Source: Calothrix sp. C42_A2020_038 (GTDB lineage: Bacteria > Cyanobacteriota > Cyanobacteriia > Cyanobacteriales > Nostocaceae). From it: a stretch of 64,000 bases of DNA. A program made the translations under genes and the position numbers. Numbering within the stretch: the first letter of the stretch is position 1; each line of letters opens with the position of its first letter. The notes below the pieces were generated by a model. It did no database searches. It had not been told where the DNA came from and was given only the letters and a program-made list of their open reading frames with translations. Shown piece by piece: positions 19,618 to 29,414 of the stretch. The stretch covers positions 24,220 to 88,219 of the forward strand of contig JACYLQ010000015.1 in assembly GCA_015272395.1 (NCBI GenBank), in the 5' to 3' direction.

Positions 19618-19757
19618 TCTTTACAAAACTTCACCTATTTATATCAAAGCATAAAATCTAAAAAATACGAAGTGATGTTGAAAAGGATTTGTCATAAAAA
19701 ACAAGTGCTGGGTACATCTCGATTCAGTACTCAGCACTCATTGCTTTTGAATGGTTA

Positions 19758-19838
19758 TGCGGATGGCGAGACTCGAACTCGCAAGCCAAAGGCACACGCC
19801 CCTCAAACGTGCGCGTATACCAATTCCGCCACATCCGC
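19758..19838 (-). tRNA. trnL-GAG: tRNA-Leu (GAG)
   Basis: An 81-base tRNA with a seven-base acceptor stem GCGGATG/CATCCGC, a D-arm with GGCGGAATTGGTA, an anticodon stem CACGT/GCGTG around loop TTGAGGG (anticodon GAG), a short class II variable arm and a T-arm with GTTCGAGTC. CCA is not encoded. A perfect 16-base palindrome TTCTCTA..TAGAGAA lies just upstream of its 5' end (about 19843-19858). Confidence 0.95.
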
Positions 19839-20111
19839 TTATGTTCTCTAAATAGAGAATATAACACATGTTGCGGATTTGTGAATATAGCGTGAGATAA
19901 TTTTGATGTGTTTTAGCTTGTTTAAGATAACTTAATAATACAGCTTGTTTTTTAGATGCTGCGAATCTGGTGAACGCGATATAGTGTATTTAATTTTTTT
20001 GTGAACGGCGTAAAGCTCTCTCGTCTACTGTCATAATCTAGAATTAACCCTTGAGTCGCTTCAGGTGTCCAAAATCTAAATGTCTATTTATTCAATAATG
20101 TTGACTAGAAG

Positions 20112-21464
20112 ATGAAGTTTGACAAAATACTAATTGCTAATCGAGGAGAAATAGCGCTGCGCGTTCTCCGAGCTTGTGAGGAGATGGGAATTGCGACTGT
20201 TGCTGTTCACTCGACGGTTGACCGTAATGCTCTGCATGTCCAACTTGCAGATGAAGCGGTTTGCATAGGGGAAGCTGCTAGTGCCAAAAGTTATTTGAAT
20301 ATACCTAATATTATTGCGGCTGCTTTAACTAGAGGAGCGACTGCAATTCATCCTGGTTATGGTTTTCTTTCGGAAAACGCTCGCTTTGCGGAAATATGTG
20401 CTGACCATAAAATTGCATTTATTGGCCCATCTCCAGAAGCAATTCGGTTAATGGGGGATAAGTCAACCGCGAAAGAAACTATGCAGCGTGCGTCTGTTCC
20501 AACGGTTCCGGGAAGTGATGGGTTGGTAGAATCAGAAAGTCTTGGGTTGGCAATTGCTCAAAAAATTGGCTACCCCGTTATGATTAAGGCGACAGCTGGA
20601 GGTGGTGGACGGGGAATGCGTTTGGTACGTTCGGAAAGTGAGTTCGTCAAGTTATTTTTAGCAGCACAAGGAGAAGCTGGCGCCGCATTTGGTAATCCTG
20701 GGGTTTACATCGAAAAATTTATTGAACGTCCTCGCCATATTGAGTTTCAGATTTTAGCAGACAATTACGGTAATGTCGTACACTTGGGCGAGCGCGATTG
20801 TTCAATTCAACGCCGAAACCAAAAGCTTTTAGAAGAAGCTCCCAGTCCAGCACTTGACCCAGAGCTACGGGAAAAAATGGGACAAGCTGCCATCAAAGCT
20901 GCTCAGTTTATTAACTATAGCGGTGCTGGTACGATTGAATTTCTTCTTGATCGTTTCGGGCAGTTTTATTTTATGGAGATGAATACCCGGATTCAAGTTG
21001 AACATCCAGTCACAGAAATGATTACTGGTGTTGATTTAGTAGTTGAACAAATACGTATTGCTCAAGGAGAAAAATTAAAATTTACACAAGATCAAATTTT
21101 ATTAAGGGGTCATGCAATCGAATGTCGTATAAATGCTGAAGACCCAGACCATGACTTTCGTCCCGCACCAGGTCGTATAAGCGGTTACCTTCCTCCTGGT
21201 GGACCAGGTGTACGCATTGATTCACATGTTTATACCGATTACCAAATTCCACCTTATTACGATTCGCTAATTGGTAAGCTAATCGTTTGGGGACCCGACC
21301 GTCAAACAGCTATTACGCGAATGAAGCGCGCGCTACGTGAATGCGCTATTACCGGATTACCTACAACCATAGGATTTCATCAAAAAATTATGGAAACACC
21401 TCAATTTCTTCAAGGTCAGGTATACACCAACTTTGTCCAGGAAATGAACGAAGCAAAAGCTTAA
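20112..21464 (+). CDS. accC: Biotin carboxylase subunit of acetyl-CoA carboxylase
   Basis: Carboxylates biotin on the carrier protein AccB with ATP and bicarbonate, the first step of fatty-acid synthesis. The 450-residue ATP-grasp enzyme has the full set of landmarks: [10 protein letters not shown] at the N-terminus, GYGFLSEN, the glycine-rich lid [12 protein letters not shown], and the catalytic segment [14 protein letters not shown] near residue 290. Length and order are normal. It is monocistronic here; accB is not adjacent. Confidence 0.96.
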   Translation: MKFDKILIANRGEIALRVLRACEEMGIATVAVHSTVDRNALHVQLADEAVCIGEAASAKSYLNIPNIIAAALTRGATAIHPGYGFLSENARFAEICADHKIAFIGPSPEAIRLMGDKSTAKETMQRASVPTVPGSDGLVESESLGLAIAQKIGYPVMIKATAGGGGRGMRLVRSESEFVKLFLAAQGEAGAAFGNPGVYIEKFIERPRHIEFQILADNYGNVVHLGERDCSIQRRNQKLLEEAPSPALDPELREKMGQAAIKAAQFINYSGAGTIEFLLDRFGQFYFMEMNTRIQVEHPVTEMITGVDLVVEQIRIAQGEKLKFTQDQILLRGHAIECRINAEDPDHDFRPAPGRISGYLPPGGPGVRIDSHVYTDYQIPPYYDSLIGKLIVWGPDRQTAITRMKRALRECAITGLPTTIGFHQKIMETPQFLQGQVYTNFVQEMNEAKA

Positions 21465-21579
21465 CAAGTTAGGAGGCGCCGAGGTAGGATGCGTGAAGCG
21501 AAGAATAATTTAACAACTTTCGTTAGTAATTTACAGCAGTTTTTAGGTTGCGCTCTTGTACATAGATAAAAATCAAACT

Positions 21580-21612
21580 GTTGTGGAGTGGGCAGAGAGT
21601 GCCCGCTCGGCT
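21580..21612. repeat. TTGTGG hairpin repeat variant, copy 3
   Basis: ttgtggagtgggcagagagtgcccgctc contains the GGGCA...TGCCC hairpin with a different loop. The same variant occurs at 43515. It lies between the convergent accC and yggT genes and may act as a terminator. Confidence 0.6.
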
Positions 21613-21692
21613 TTATTTAACCAACTTGAAATTTGCTGTCATAGCCTAATCGCATCTTACGAGTTAGCCACCCGATATCGGCGCCTTTTCAT

Positions 21693-21977
21693 TTATGACA
21701 TCATTGTCAGTAAGCCTTGTTGACCAAGTAAAATTTCGCGCACTAAACTAATGATTCCTACCCAGATAATAGGGGAGATGTCCACTCCACCGACAGGCGG
21801 AATAATTTTGCGCGTTGGAATTAAGAACGGTTCAGTTGGCAACGCTACTAAAACAAGGGGAAAGCGTTTTAAATCAACTTGTGGGTACCAGGTCAAAACT
21901 ATACGGAAAATAAACAAAAAAATCATTAGCCCTAACAATGGACTAAGAACCAAGGTAGTTATTTCTACAGGTGTCAT
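21693..21977 (-). CDS. YggT family membrane protein (Ycf19-like)
   Basis: A 94-residue protein with two hydrophobic segments (about residues 8-27 and 68-88) flanking the family core RIVLTWYPQVD and PTEPFLIPTRKIIPPVGGVDISPI. Plastid and cyanobacterial relatives are implicated in thylakoid organisation and cytochrome assembly, but the exact role is unsettled. It is convergent with accC and divergent from psbX. Confidence 0.88.
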   Translation of the reverse strand: MTPVEITTLVLSPLLGLMIFLFIFRIVLTWYPQVDLKRFPLVLVALPTEPFLIPTRKIIPPVGGVDISPIIWVGIISLVREILLGQQGLLTMMS

Positions 21978-22111
21978 AACTCAAATATAAACAAAATACA
22001 ACTACAACTAGATAAACCTTAAGCTTTGTTAAGACTTCTATCATCTTAGCGAAAGGTGGAAGCGCAAAGCTAGCGATTGGCAGCTAGAGGTAATCATTAA
22101 TCAGAATTTCT

Positions 22112-22140
22112 TTTACTCCTACTCAAGGACGTAATACACT
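22112..22140 (+). promoter_or_regulatory. Candidate psbX promoter
   Basis: TTTACT (22112-22117) and TACACT (22135-22140) are separated by exactly 17 bases and lie about 40 bases ahead of the psbX start codon. Both hexamers match the sigma-70 consensus at four or more positions. Confidence 0.4.
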
Positions 22141-22180
22141 ATTAGAATTGTTATTAAGTGTGTAACAAAAGGTTGAGATT

Positions 22181-22300
22181 ATGACACCTTCTTTAGCAAA
22201 TTTTCTTTGGAGCCTGGTTTGGGGTACAGCGATTGTTGTTATTCCTGCAACTGTGGCATTGATTTTTGTAAGCCAAAAAGATAAAATCCAGCGCAACTAA
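22181..22300 (+). CDS. psbX: Photosystem II reaction centre protein X
   Basis: A 39-residue single-span subunit at the periphery of photosystem II that influences plastoquinone exchange. The product begins [10 protein letters not shown], has one hydrophobic helix (residues about 11-30) and ends in a charged SQKDKIQRN tail, matching cyanobacterial PsbX essentially along its whole length. A weak AAAGG ribosome site lies upstream. It is monocistronic, between yggT and ycf66. Confidence 0.93.
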   Translation: MTPSLANFLWSLVWGTAIVVIPATVALIFVSQKDKIQRN

Positions 22301-22621
22301 TACCAAGGTGAGTTAGGTTGAGTCTTCGTCAGCTTGACTCTCGAAGCTATGTCAATTTCGGAAAAAGTCTACTTTTCCTCGATTTTTAAAAACATCTTTA
22401 AAATTGGGGAAGAGTAGTATTTCGTTTGGACTTACACATCTAGAAGATATACAATGTGCGATATATTAGGTTGTAGCAACAAGGATTTCGCACTTTTATT
22501 CAGGGTTAATTGGTGTTGGGTCTTGTGTGTTTAAGACTTCTAAGCTTAACTAGGTTTGGTTGGTTTTAAATTTTAGGACTTTAAAGCGTCAGTTATAATT
22601 ATTGCCCGCTTTAATATTATT
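22301..22621. other. Gene-free spacer between psbX and ycf66
   Basis: No ORF or strong hairpin seen. It is AT-rich towards its right end, where the ycf66 promoter candidate lies. Confidence 0.45.
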
Positions 22622-22650
22622 TTGCTTTGTTACAGTATTTTCAATATTAA
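22622..22650 (+). promoter_or_regulatory. Candidate ycf66 promoter
   Basis: TTGCTT (22622-22627) and TATTAA (22645-22650) with a 17-base spacer lie 36 bases before the ycf66 start codon. Confidence 0.35.
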
Positions 22651-22686
22651 ATCGCTAACATAGATTTTGAGATTAGGTAAAAGACA

Positions 22687-23637
22687 ATGCTAATTTTTGG
22701 GCTGAACTCAGCCAGCGTTCTGGCTCAGGTAAATGTAGGTGCGACTCCGGCAACTTTTTTAGGTATTTTCCTGGCTGTAGCTGGGGCAGCTCTATATTTT
22801 ATCCGCAACGTTAGACCTGAATTATCGCGCGACCACGATATCTTTTTCGCTGCTGTTGGTTTGCTGTGCGGTTTTATTTTAATATTCCAAGGTTGGCGAC
22901 TAGACCCGATTTTGCAGTTTGGGCAATTAATGCTTGTGGGTTCAACGATATTTTTTGCTTACGAGAGCATTCGCTTAAGGAGTATTGCAACCGAGCAAGC
23001 CAAGCGAAATACCCCAATTGTAGATGACGAACGTCCAGTTAGTAGCAGCTATAAGTACAGCCGTAGACCAGCTAGAGCTGAACGGGTAGAGATGGATCTG
23101 GAGCCGCTTCCTTACTATGAGGATGATGAATATGAAGACCGTCCTAGAATTCGTGGCAGTCGTGACGAGCGTCGTTCTACTCGTAGTTACGATGAATATC
23201 AGGATGATACCCCTCGCAGTAGAACATCAGCACGCCGTAGTGGTAGTGAGAGAAGTGATATAACTAGTGATAGACCCAGGCGCCGTACATCACGTTCGGA
23301 GACTCGTTCAGAAAGATTTGATGATGACTGGAATGCTCCAAGCTCAAAACCAAATGATAATGATGATTGGGATAACCCAATCAGCGAAGAACGTAGACCT
23401 TCGCGTCGCAGTGGTAGCGCTTCAGACCGTTCAGAAATACGCGATGATGTGACAAATAGTAAGCCAAGGCGCCGGAGATCTAGCAGTGAACCTCCGCGTA
23501 GAGAGAGCGATATAGATGAATCTATTCCAACTGCTGATTACACTGATTATGTAGACTACAAGCCGCTTGAACAGCCCAAGGAAAAGCCGGAGCGACCCAA
23601 TAAATTTGATGATGATGATGAAATCTCATTGACCTAG
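22687..23637 (+). CDS. ycf66: Ycf66 family protein with charged C-terminal tail
   Basis: A conserved cyanobacterial and plastid membrane protein of unknown role. Residues 1-105 hold the Ycf66 domain with three hydrophobic segments. Residues 106-316 form a long low-complexity tail rich in Asp, Arg, Ser and Glu (RRTSRSE, RRSGSER, DDDDE) that is probably disordered and cytoplasmic or stromal. The domain and length of tail vary widely within the family. It stands ahead of two PD40 lipoprotein genes with a 68-base gap. Confidence 0.85.
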   Translation: MLIFGLNSASVLAQVNVGATPATFLGIFLAVAGAALYFIRNVRPELSRDHDIFFAAVGLLCGFILIFQGWRLDPILQFGQLMLVGSTIFFAYESIRLRSIATEQAKRNTPIVDDERPVSSSYKYSRRPARAERVEMDLEPLPYYEDDEYEDRPRIRGSRDERRSTRSYDEYQDDTPRSRTSARRSGSERSDITSDRPRRRTSRSETRSERFDDDWNAPSSKPNDNDDWDNPISEERRPSRRSGSASDRSEIRDDVTNSKPRRRRSSSEPPRRESDIDESIPTADYTDYVDYKPLEQPKEKPERPNKFDDDDEISLT

Positions 23638-23705
23638 TAATGCGCTTAGACACAAACCTGTTTATATTTAAATAGGTTTAGTGAACCCGATGGAAAGTAG
23701 CTCAG

Positions 23706-24257
23706 GTGAAAAAATACACACCTAAATGGCTCCAAATGAAAATCCATTGGAGTCTAATTTTTATATTTAGTTTAATTTCTGCTTGTAGTTCTGATAATAT
23801 TCCGCTTGGTCCAACATCGCTCAACAGCCGCTTCACCGAAGAACAGCCTGCTATGAGCGGTAATGGTCGTTTTTTGGCCTTTATTTCCAATCGGAACGGC
23901 GCCCATCAACTATTGGTTTACGATTTACAACGGCAAGAGTTTGTCCCCGTACCAAGTTTAAATCGACCAGACACAATAATTGAAAGTCCAAGTTTGAGTT
24001 ACACAGGACGCTATATTGTTTATATTACAAGTGACCAAGGTAGACCAGTTGTTGGACTATACGACCGTGCAGCCCAGGAATCGCAGATTCTAACCCCTAT
24101 TTATCGCGGTTGGGTGCGTAATCCTGCCATTAGTCCAGACGGAAGGTATGTAGTATTTGAAACTAGCACTCGTGGTCAATGGGATATTGAGGTACTTGAC
24201 CGAGGTCCCAATATTGAACTAGACATCCCAAATGGAGTCCAAGTTAATCCGCCATAA
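23706..24257 (+). CDS. PD40/TolB-like beta-propeller lipoprotein, first of a pair
   Basis: A 183-residue protein with an N-terminal lipoprotein signal (FSLISACSS, lipidated Cys about residue 27) and repeats of the WD40-like PD40 type found in TolB: MSGNGRFLAFISNRNG, SLSYTGRYIVYITS and ISPDGRYVVFETS. About three blades are present, so it is too short for a closed propeller alone. The start may be GTG 23706 or ATG 23736. It is followed almost immediately by a paralogue, suggesting tandem duplication. Confidence 0.75.
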   Translation: MKKYTPKWLQMKIHWSLIFIFSLISACSSDNIPLGPTSLNSRFTEEQPAMSGNGRFLAFISNRNGAHQLLVYDLQRQEFVPVPSLNRPDTIIESPSLSYTGRYIVYITSDQGRPVVGLYDRAAQESQILTPIYRGWVRNPAISPDGRYVVFETSTRGQWDIEVLDRGPNIELDIPNGVQVNPP

Positions 24258-24276
24258 TAGTAAATTATTAGCAGTA

Positions 24277-24807
24277 ATGACGAGTAAAAATATCATTTAT
24301 ATATCTTTATTAAGTTGCAGCTTGTTGAGCGGATGTGGTGGTTATCCACGTATCTTAAGTTATCCTTTTGACCCTGGTGGTAGAAGTCTAAATAGTTTTG
24401 CTTCAGAATTAAATCCACAAATATCAGGCCGGTATATTGTTTTTACTAGCGATCGCAGAGGCACCCAAGATGTATATATGTTTGACACAGTGACCCGCTT
24501 CCTAGTAGATTTACCAGGCTTGAATTCATTTGATACTATCACTTCACACCCTAGTGTCACAGATAATGGGCGTTACATTGTATTTGCTGCGAGTAGCCAA
24601 GGAAGAGCAGGTATATTTATTTACGACCGAGAAACGCGACAATCGCGCAATCTGACAGCAAATTTACAAGCAGAAGTTCGCAATCCTACAATTAGCGCGG
24701 ATGGTAGTAGGATTGCTTTTGAAACAACAGTAAATGGTCAATGGGATGTTTTGGTTTACGAGCGTGCCACCGGACAACCTTTAAATATTCCACAAGACCC
24801 AAGATAA
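24277..24807 (+). CDS. PD40/TolB-like beta-propeller lipoprotein, second of a pair
   Basis: A paralogue of the preceding gene. ATG 24277 begins a lipoprotein signal ending LLSGCGG. An upstream in-frame ATG at 24232 would overlap the first gene. Blades are ISGRYIVFTSDRRG, VTDNGRYIVFAAS and ISADGSRIAFETT, each followed by a YDR or YERxT strand as in TolB. With the first protein it could contribute six blades, hinting at a heterodimeric propeller. It is convergent with sdhB after 36 bases. Confidence 0.75.
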   Translation: MTSKNIIYISLLSCSLLSGCGGYPRILSYPFDPGGRSLNSFASELNPQISGRYIVFTSDRRGTQDVYMFDTVTRFLVDLPGLNSFDTITSHPSVTDNGRYIVFAASSQGRAGIFIYDRETRQSRNLTANLQAEVRNPTISADGSRIAFETTVNGQWDVLVYERATGQPLNIPQDPR

Positions 24808-24843
24808 AGGGTGGGTGACATTACTAACAAACAGAAGACAAAG

Positions 24844-25881
24844 CTAGTTATTTAATTGTCTAATCGCACCCTGCTCAATTTCTTCCTGTTGTACTGCTTC
24901 AATTAAAGAACGCACCTGTTCTGTTCCCTCTGATGTTTCAAATTTGAGGGGAAATTTGCCGCGTCTAAGCATTCGTAATCCTAATGGGGCAATACTCAAT
25001 AAACCCCGTAAATCTTGAAATTGATTACCAACTACTTGTAAACCAAACTTTCGTTCATCAATCCAACCACCCTTTTTGACTAAATCTATTAAAACTTTAC
25101 GGTGACGAACTGAACGACTATCATCTTTTTGTTTGCGGTCTAAAATTTCTTGTTTGATTTTGGTGATTTGCTCTAGGGGAGCTACATCCATCGGACAAAC
25201 AGTGTTGCAGTTATAACAACGAGTACATCCCCAAACACCGGAAGTGTTTTTGTTATAGCTTTCCAATCTATTTTCTGTATTGTTGTCTCGTGAGTCTGCG
25301 ACCATGCGATACGCTTTCGCAAGCGCATGTGGACCGACAAAATTTTGATTGACTTCGCGCGCATTACATTCTGAATAACAGGCACCACACATAATACAAT
25401 TACCTGTTTGGTCAAGAAGCGCTCGTTCAGAAGGTGTTTGTAAAAATTCACGTTCAGGTATCTGTCTACCGGCAGTACTAACGTATGGTGCAACAGCTTC
25501 TAAATTATCCCAGAAGCTACTCATATCCACTACTAAATCTTTAATTACTGGCATATTGCCAAGTGGAGCAATTGTTATTTCCGGCTTTTCGGCGATGCTT
25601 TTTTTTATAGCTATATTGCTAACCGAGGATTTTAAGAATTCTATCTCACTACCTACATTTTCTTTACAAGCTAAAGCTGAACGTCCGTTGATTCGCATCG
25701 CACAACTACCACAAATAGTATTGCGACAATTTTTACGGAATGCTAAAGTTCCATCTTGCTCCCATTTAATTTGATTGAGACAGTCAAGGATCGTATTTGT
25801 CGGCTCGGCTTTGACAATATAATCTTGTAGCGTTGGGAAAGAGTTTGGTTTGTGCCGAATGATTTTAAAAATAACTTCCAT
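24844..25881 (-). CDS. sdhB: Succinate dehydrogenase / fumarate reductase iron-sulfur subunit
   Basis: The electron-transfer subunit of succinate dehydrogenase, feeding the thylakoid plastoquinone pool. The N-terminal ferredoxin domain carries the 2Fe-2S ligands in CRNTICGSC and the later LAC. The C-terminal domain has CIMCGACYSEC for the 4Fe-4S cluster and CTRCYNCNTVCP for the remaining clusters. At 345 residues it is longer than proteobacterial SdhB because of a helical C-terminal extension common in cyanobacteria. sdhA is not adjacent. Confidence 0.9.
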   Translation of the reverse strand: MEVIFKIIRHKPNSFPTLQDYIVKAEPTNTILDCLNQIKWEQDGTLAFRKNCRNTICGSCAMRINGRSALACKENVGSEIEFLKSSVSNIAIKKSIAEKPEITIAPLGNMPVIKDLVVDMSSFWDNLEAVAPYVSTAGRQIPEREFLQTPSERALLDQTGNCIMCGACYSECNAREVNQNFVGPHALAKAYRMVADSRDNNTENRLESYNKNTSGVWGCTRCYNCNTVCPMDVAPLEQITKIKQEILDRKQKDDSRSVRHRKVLIDLVKKGGWIDERKFGLQVVGNQFQDLRGLLSIAPLGLRMLRRGKFPLKFETSEGTEQVRSLIEAVQQEEIEQGAIRQLNN

Positions 25882-27317
25882 TGTTACAAATCCTATCTAT
25901 AAAATTTCACTTCTTGTTTACTACTTTACAAGTAGCAGGTTAACTTATTATTACTCGCCTAAAATGCTGCTCACTGCATTTGACTACGAACAGTAGCGAT
26001 GTAAACAAGTATGAACATCAAGCTTTAGACATCTTCCAAGTATAACCACTAAAATCTAGCTCTTCTAGAATGTAGTACCTCGCACAGATTCGTAACCGTA
26101 GTTATTCTGGGTCTAAAAGCTTTATACCCGATTGGTACGTGCTACCTTCCCTTGCTCTCAAAAGTGACCTGTTACTCCGAGAGCAACGATTTAAATATTG
26201 CCCTTAATACAGTGACACGACTAATAAAATCCTATATTTGCTCGATTCAGATACTCACGTCTACTTTATTTGTTCTATATCCAACCTTCAAAAATTTCAG
26301 CCATCTAACCAGCTTCTTTGAGTTGGAACATAGTATGGCTTCAATTATGTCAAGTTTTTACAGCTTTAGACAGCAAGATAAACCACAACCAGTCACATTC
26401 TTGTAATTCTTGGATAGATACAATTGTAAAACCTCAACTAAGCGAACATCTCAACGAATCCCGAACAACTTTGGCTTAGTACCTCCAAGTATTGGCAAAA
26501 TAGTATGACGTGATTGAAATGAATTTTAATTTCTTCGCTACCCCATTACTCACCCTTAAGGTAGAAATTTGTATATAGAGTGTATCGTAAATTTAATTCA
26601 AAATTAATTAAATATTTTGCTATTATTAGTCCATGCTAGTATTTAATATAAAATAACGAAGTCACAAATCGAGTATAAATCGCCCTCAGGTGCGGATATT
26701 ACCGCTTTGTTTCTTCGTATTGTAAAGACGTGAAAATATTGTCTTTACATGTAGGAGAAAAAGGTGTATAACCTCAATACCCTCGATATATACTATGCAA
26801 CCTAGAGAGCAAGCGAGTTAATGAATGCTTAATTCTAAGACTTGTTTCTCAATTTAGGTACATACCACAAGTTAAAAGTCTGCTTAATGTGTGAACCTAC
26901 TACTTTATTGTCGTAGAACATGAGCAGCTATGGAACTTAATGATGCAAGCTTTTCCTGATGTAAATCTGGAAATTTGCTCGAAACTCCTCACTTTCTGAA
27001 AGCCCCCTGAATTTTTAAGGTTGGCTTGAAGTCAAATCTCATCCACATTAATGCCAAAAACAGAAAAGAATTTTATTTTCGATGGCAAATGATGGTTAGT
27101 CGTAAAATTACGAAAATTGAAACCTGCTTGCATTCGTGACTCGTCCTGAAGCATGGACAACCATTCTAAGGAAGTCTCAAAAGTATGAATGAGCAAGCAA
27201 AATAGCAATTACCTCGGATGTCGAGCGGCAGCCGTGCAAATAGTAGACAAGCGATCATCCAGGTATTTGATTACCAAGTTAAAACGTTTGGAGACCGAAG
27301 AGGATAATTAGAATCGA
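25882..27317. other. Long gene-poor region ahead of cyAbrB (1.4 kb)
   Basis: No supported gene. The only frame above 80 codons (26152-26406) starts at TTG, has no ribosome site and looks random. A perfect eight-base inverted repeat GTAAAGAC...GTCTTTAC lies at 26722-26748, followed by AGGAG and a 13-codon frame from GTG 26763. The size suggests a long leader, an unrecognised small RNA or a decayed gene. Confidence 0.5.
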
Positions 27318-27791
27318 ATGAGTGAAACAGCTACCGCGCCATTAACCGGAAAAGCCTTACTTGCTAAAGTTAAAGAGCTTTCTAATTTACCACGGCGAGA
27401 AAGAGCTAAACAATGTGGTTATTACACTACCACTAAGGGTGGTCAAGTACGAGTTAACTTGACTGATTTCTACGACGCTTTGCTATCTGCTCGAGGAATT
27501 CCTCTAAGTCCAGAATCTCCTAAAGATGGCCGTGGTCGTGAACCTACGTATCGTGTTAGTGTCCATCAAAACGGCCAAATTGTTATTGGTGCAACATATA
27601 CCAAGGCAATGGGTTTAGAACCTGGCGATGAATTTGAAATTAAACTTGGATACAAACATATTCATCTCATTCAAGTCGATAGCGATAAAAAGAGTTCTCA
27701 ATTAGATATGGACTCAGATATTGATTATGAAGACGAAGACGAAGATGAAGATGAAGATGAAGATGATGATGATGATGAAGATGATGAGTAA
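27318..27791 (+). CDS. cyAbrB-family transcriptional regulator with acidic tail
   Basis: A cyanobacterial AbrB-like DNA-binding regulator of the group involved in carbon/nitrogen balance and heterocyst-related gene control (CalA/cyAbrB). Residues 1-125 match the family: PLTGKALLAKVKEL, CGYYTTTKGG, VNLTDFYDALLSARG and the C-terminal DNA-binding swapped-hairpin segment VSVHQNGQIVIGATYTKAMGLEPGDEFEIKLG. The last 23 or so residues are almost pure Asp/Glu, encoded by a GAN triplet repeat; relatives end soon after the DNA-binding part. GAAGAGGA upstream is the likely ribosome site. The CalA versus cyAbrB2 assignment was not resolved. Confidence 0.88.
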   Translation: MSETATAPLTGKALLAKVKELSNLPRRERAKQCGYYTTTKGGQVRVNLTDFYDALLSARGIPLSPESPKDGRGREPTYRVSVHQNGQIVIGATYTKAMGLEPGDEFEIKLGYKHIHLIQVDSDKKSSQLDMDSDIDYEDEDEDEDEDEDDDDDEDDE

Positions 27792-28067
27792 ATTTTTCGT
27801 GTAAGGAGAATTCAGTCATTTAAGCTATGGATTTGCAAAAAAATTTGCTATCCACAAGATTGTCCTGATTCTGAAAATGTCGTTATCTTGATTTAGACGT
27901 AGCAGTTGATAACTCAAACTTAATATTCTCAAAATTAATTTACATTTGAGAATTACTGGCTACATTCATAAGCCTTCGGAGGTATCATTGCCTACAAAGC
28001 AAAGAAGCGAATACAAGTATAGCTTCTTAAAATAGACAGGCATTAATAAATTTTCACAAATACTCTC

Positions 28068-28092
28068 AGCAGCCAGCTTAATTCTGGCTGCT
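28068..28092 (+). terminator. Terminator-like hairpin after cyAbrB
   Basis: AGCAGCCAG and CTGGCTGCT form a perfect nine-base stem with a seven-base loop, followed by a weak T-rich stretch. Confidence 0.6.
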
Positions 28093-28251
28093 GTGATTTT
28101 AAAATAAAATTCTTCTGAAAAATAAAAATTATCCCGTCTCTAGTTTTTTACGGCTTTTATGTGCCACTTTCGTAAACTCCATTATTAACTAAGCGATATC
28201 AAGCTAGTAACATGTTTTTTTTAAGTATGTTTATTTAGGCATGTTTATTTG

Positions 28252-28286
28252 AGATTCCCGAAAAATTCTGTTGGAGTCGGGAATCT
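28252..28286. terminator. Bidirectional terminator between cyAbrB and the oxidoreductase gene
   Basis: AGATTCCCGA and TCGGGAATCT form a perfect ten-base stem; TTCTTGTTGTTT follows on the plus strand. It lies ten bases past the stop codon of the convergent oxidoreductase gene. Confidence 0.6.
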
Positions 28287-28295
28287 TCTTGTTGT

Positions 28296-29414
28296 TTAAC
28301 TTCCAAAAGCGGTTAAGCGTTTAATTGCTTGACTTGCGACATCACTGTAACGCAGTTGTCCACAGAGAATTTGACCCATGATTTGTGGGCCGTTGGGGCG
28401 TTTAACACCTACTTGATAGCCGATGTTTGGAAAGCGATAAAAAAGACCTGCTATTTTTGCAGCCCAAGCCATATCACTACCCCACTCCTGATTGAGGATA
28501 TTTGAGTAATTATTGAGGGCATTGATATCTCCACTAAGAGCTTTATCGATTGCCTCGCTGGCTTTGAGTCCGCTAAAAATTGAGGGACGAATACCTTCAG
28601 CAGTCATTGGATCAACAACACAAGCTGCTTCGCCTGCTAGGATGGCATTAGTTGTGTGAAGAGTTTGTTCACCGTTCCACAGGCACAAAGCATGTCCGTA
28701 CTGTTGACATGCATTTACGTTTAAATTAAAACTCTTGCCATACTCATCTATTATTTTTTTGAAGTTTTGCGCTTTACCACCGATAAAAGTGCCGACACCA
28801 ATCGAGTAGCCATCAGCTTTGGGGAAATTCCATACATACCCGTTGTTGACCATACCAAATTCAAGGTCAATCACATTCGTTCTATCAACTTTTGCAGGCG
28901 CCTCAGCTTCTAGGGCGCCTGCGAGGCGACGTTTGCGTTGTGTAAATCCAAGCCATTTTGCCATTACTCCTTTGGCGCCATCAGCCGCGATGAGATAGTG
29001 CGCTCTAAATATTCCATTTGTAGTATGAACCTGCCAATAATTACTTTGAAATTCAATACTGGTAACTTCCGTATTATCGCGTAGTTCTGCACCTTGCTTC
29101 TGAGCTTGCTTTACAATAAAATGGTCAAAGACTTCACGGCGAACTAGCCACACTGGTTCTGGTGTTTGAAGTTCAACTTCAATTGCATCTTCCATTTTCC
29201 ACGTACAACGGATAGTATCAGCTTTAACCGAAATCGCGGGGCTAAAATCAAAATCAAACCATTCTGCAATCGCAGGTGATACCCCACCTCCGCAAGGCTT
29301 ATAGCGTGGTAGAGATTCCTTGTCTAAAATCAATACTGACCTTCCCCGCTTACTCAAGTGATACGCAGCTGTCCCACCAGCCGGTCCAGCACCGACAATA
29401 ATGCAGTCGTACAT
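28296..29414 (-). CDS. Geranylgeranyl-reductase-family FAD-dependent oxidoreductase
   Basis: A 372-residue flavoprotein of the geranylgeranyl reductase family. The N-terminus has the dinucleotide fold VGAGPAGGTAAYHL, then the family block PRYKPCGGGVSP. The second FAD contact is LAGEAACVVDPMTAEGI near residue 275. It is shorter than ChlP (about 405 residues) and lacks the C-terminal ChlP features, so reduction of a different isoprenoid, or of a lipid, is likely. It is monocistronic, convergent with cyAbrB. Confidence 0.8.
   Translation of the reverse strand: MYDCIIVGAGPAGGTAAYHLSKRGRSVLILDKESLPRYKPCGGGVSPAIAEWFDFDFSPAISVKADTIRCTWKMEDAIEVELQTPEPVWLVRREVFDHFIVKQAQKQGAELRDNTEVTSIEFQSNYWQVHTTNGIFRAHYLIAADGAKGVMAKWLGFTQRKRRLAGALEAEAPAKVDRTNVIDLEFGMVNNGYVWNFPKADGYSIGVGTFIGGKAQNFKKIIDEYGKSFNLNVNACQQYGHALCLWNGEQTLHTTNAILAGEAACVVDPMTAEGIRPSIFSGLKASEAIDKALSGDINALNNYSNILNQEWGSDMAWAAKIAGLFYRFPNIGYQVGVKRPNGPQIMGQILCGQLRYSDVASQAIKRLTAFGS

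Noticed and set aside
26152..26406. 84-codon plus-strand frame in the region before cyAbrB
   Set aside because: It starts at TTG with no ribosome site, is amino-acid random and resembles no protein.
27730..27791. GAN triplet run considered as a satellite outside coding DNA
   Set aside because: It is the in-frame 3' end of cyAbrB and is therefore described there.
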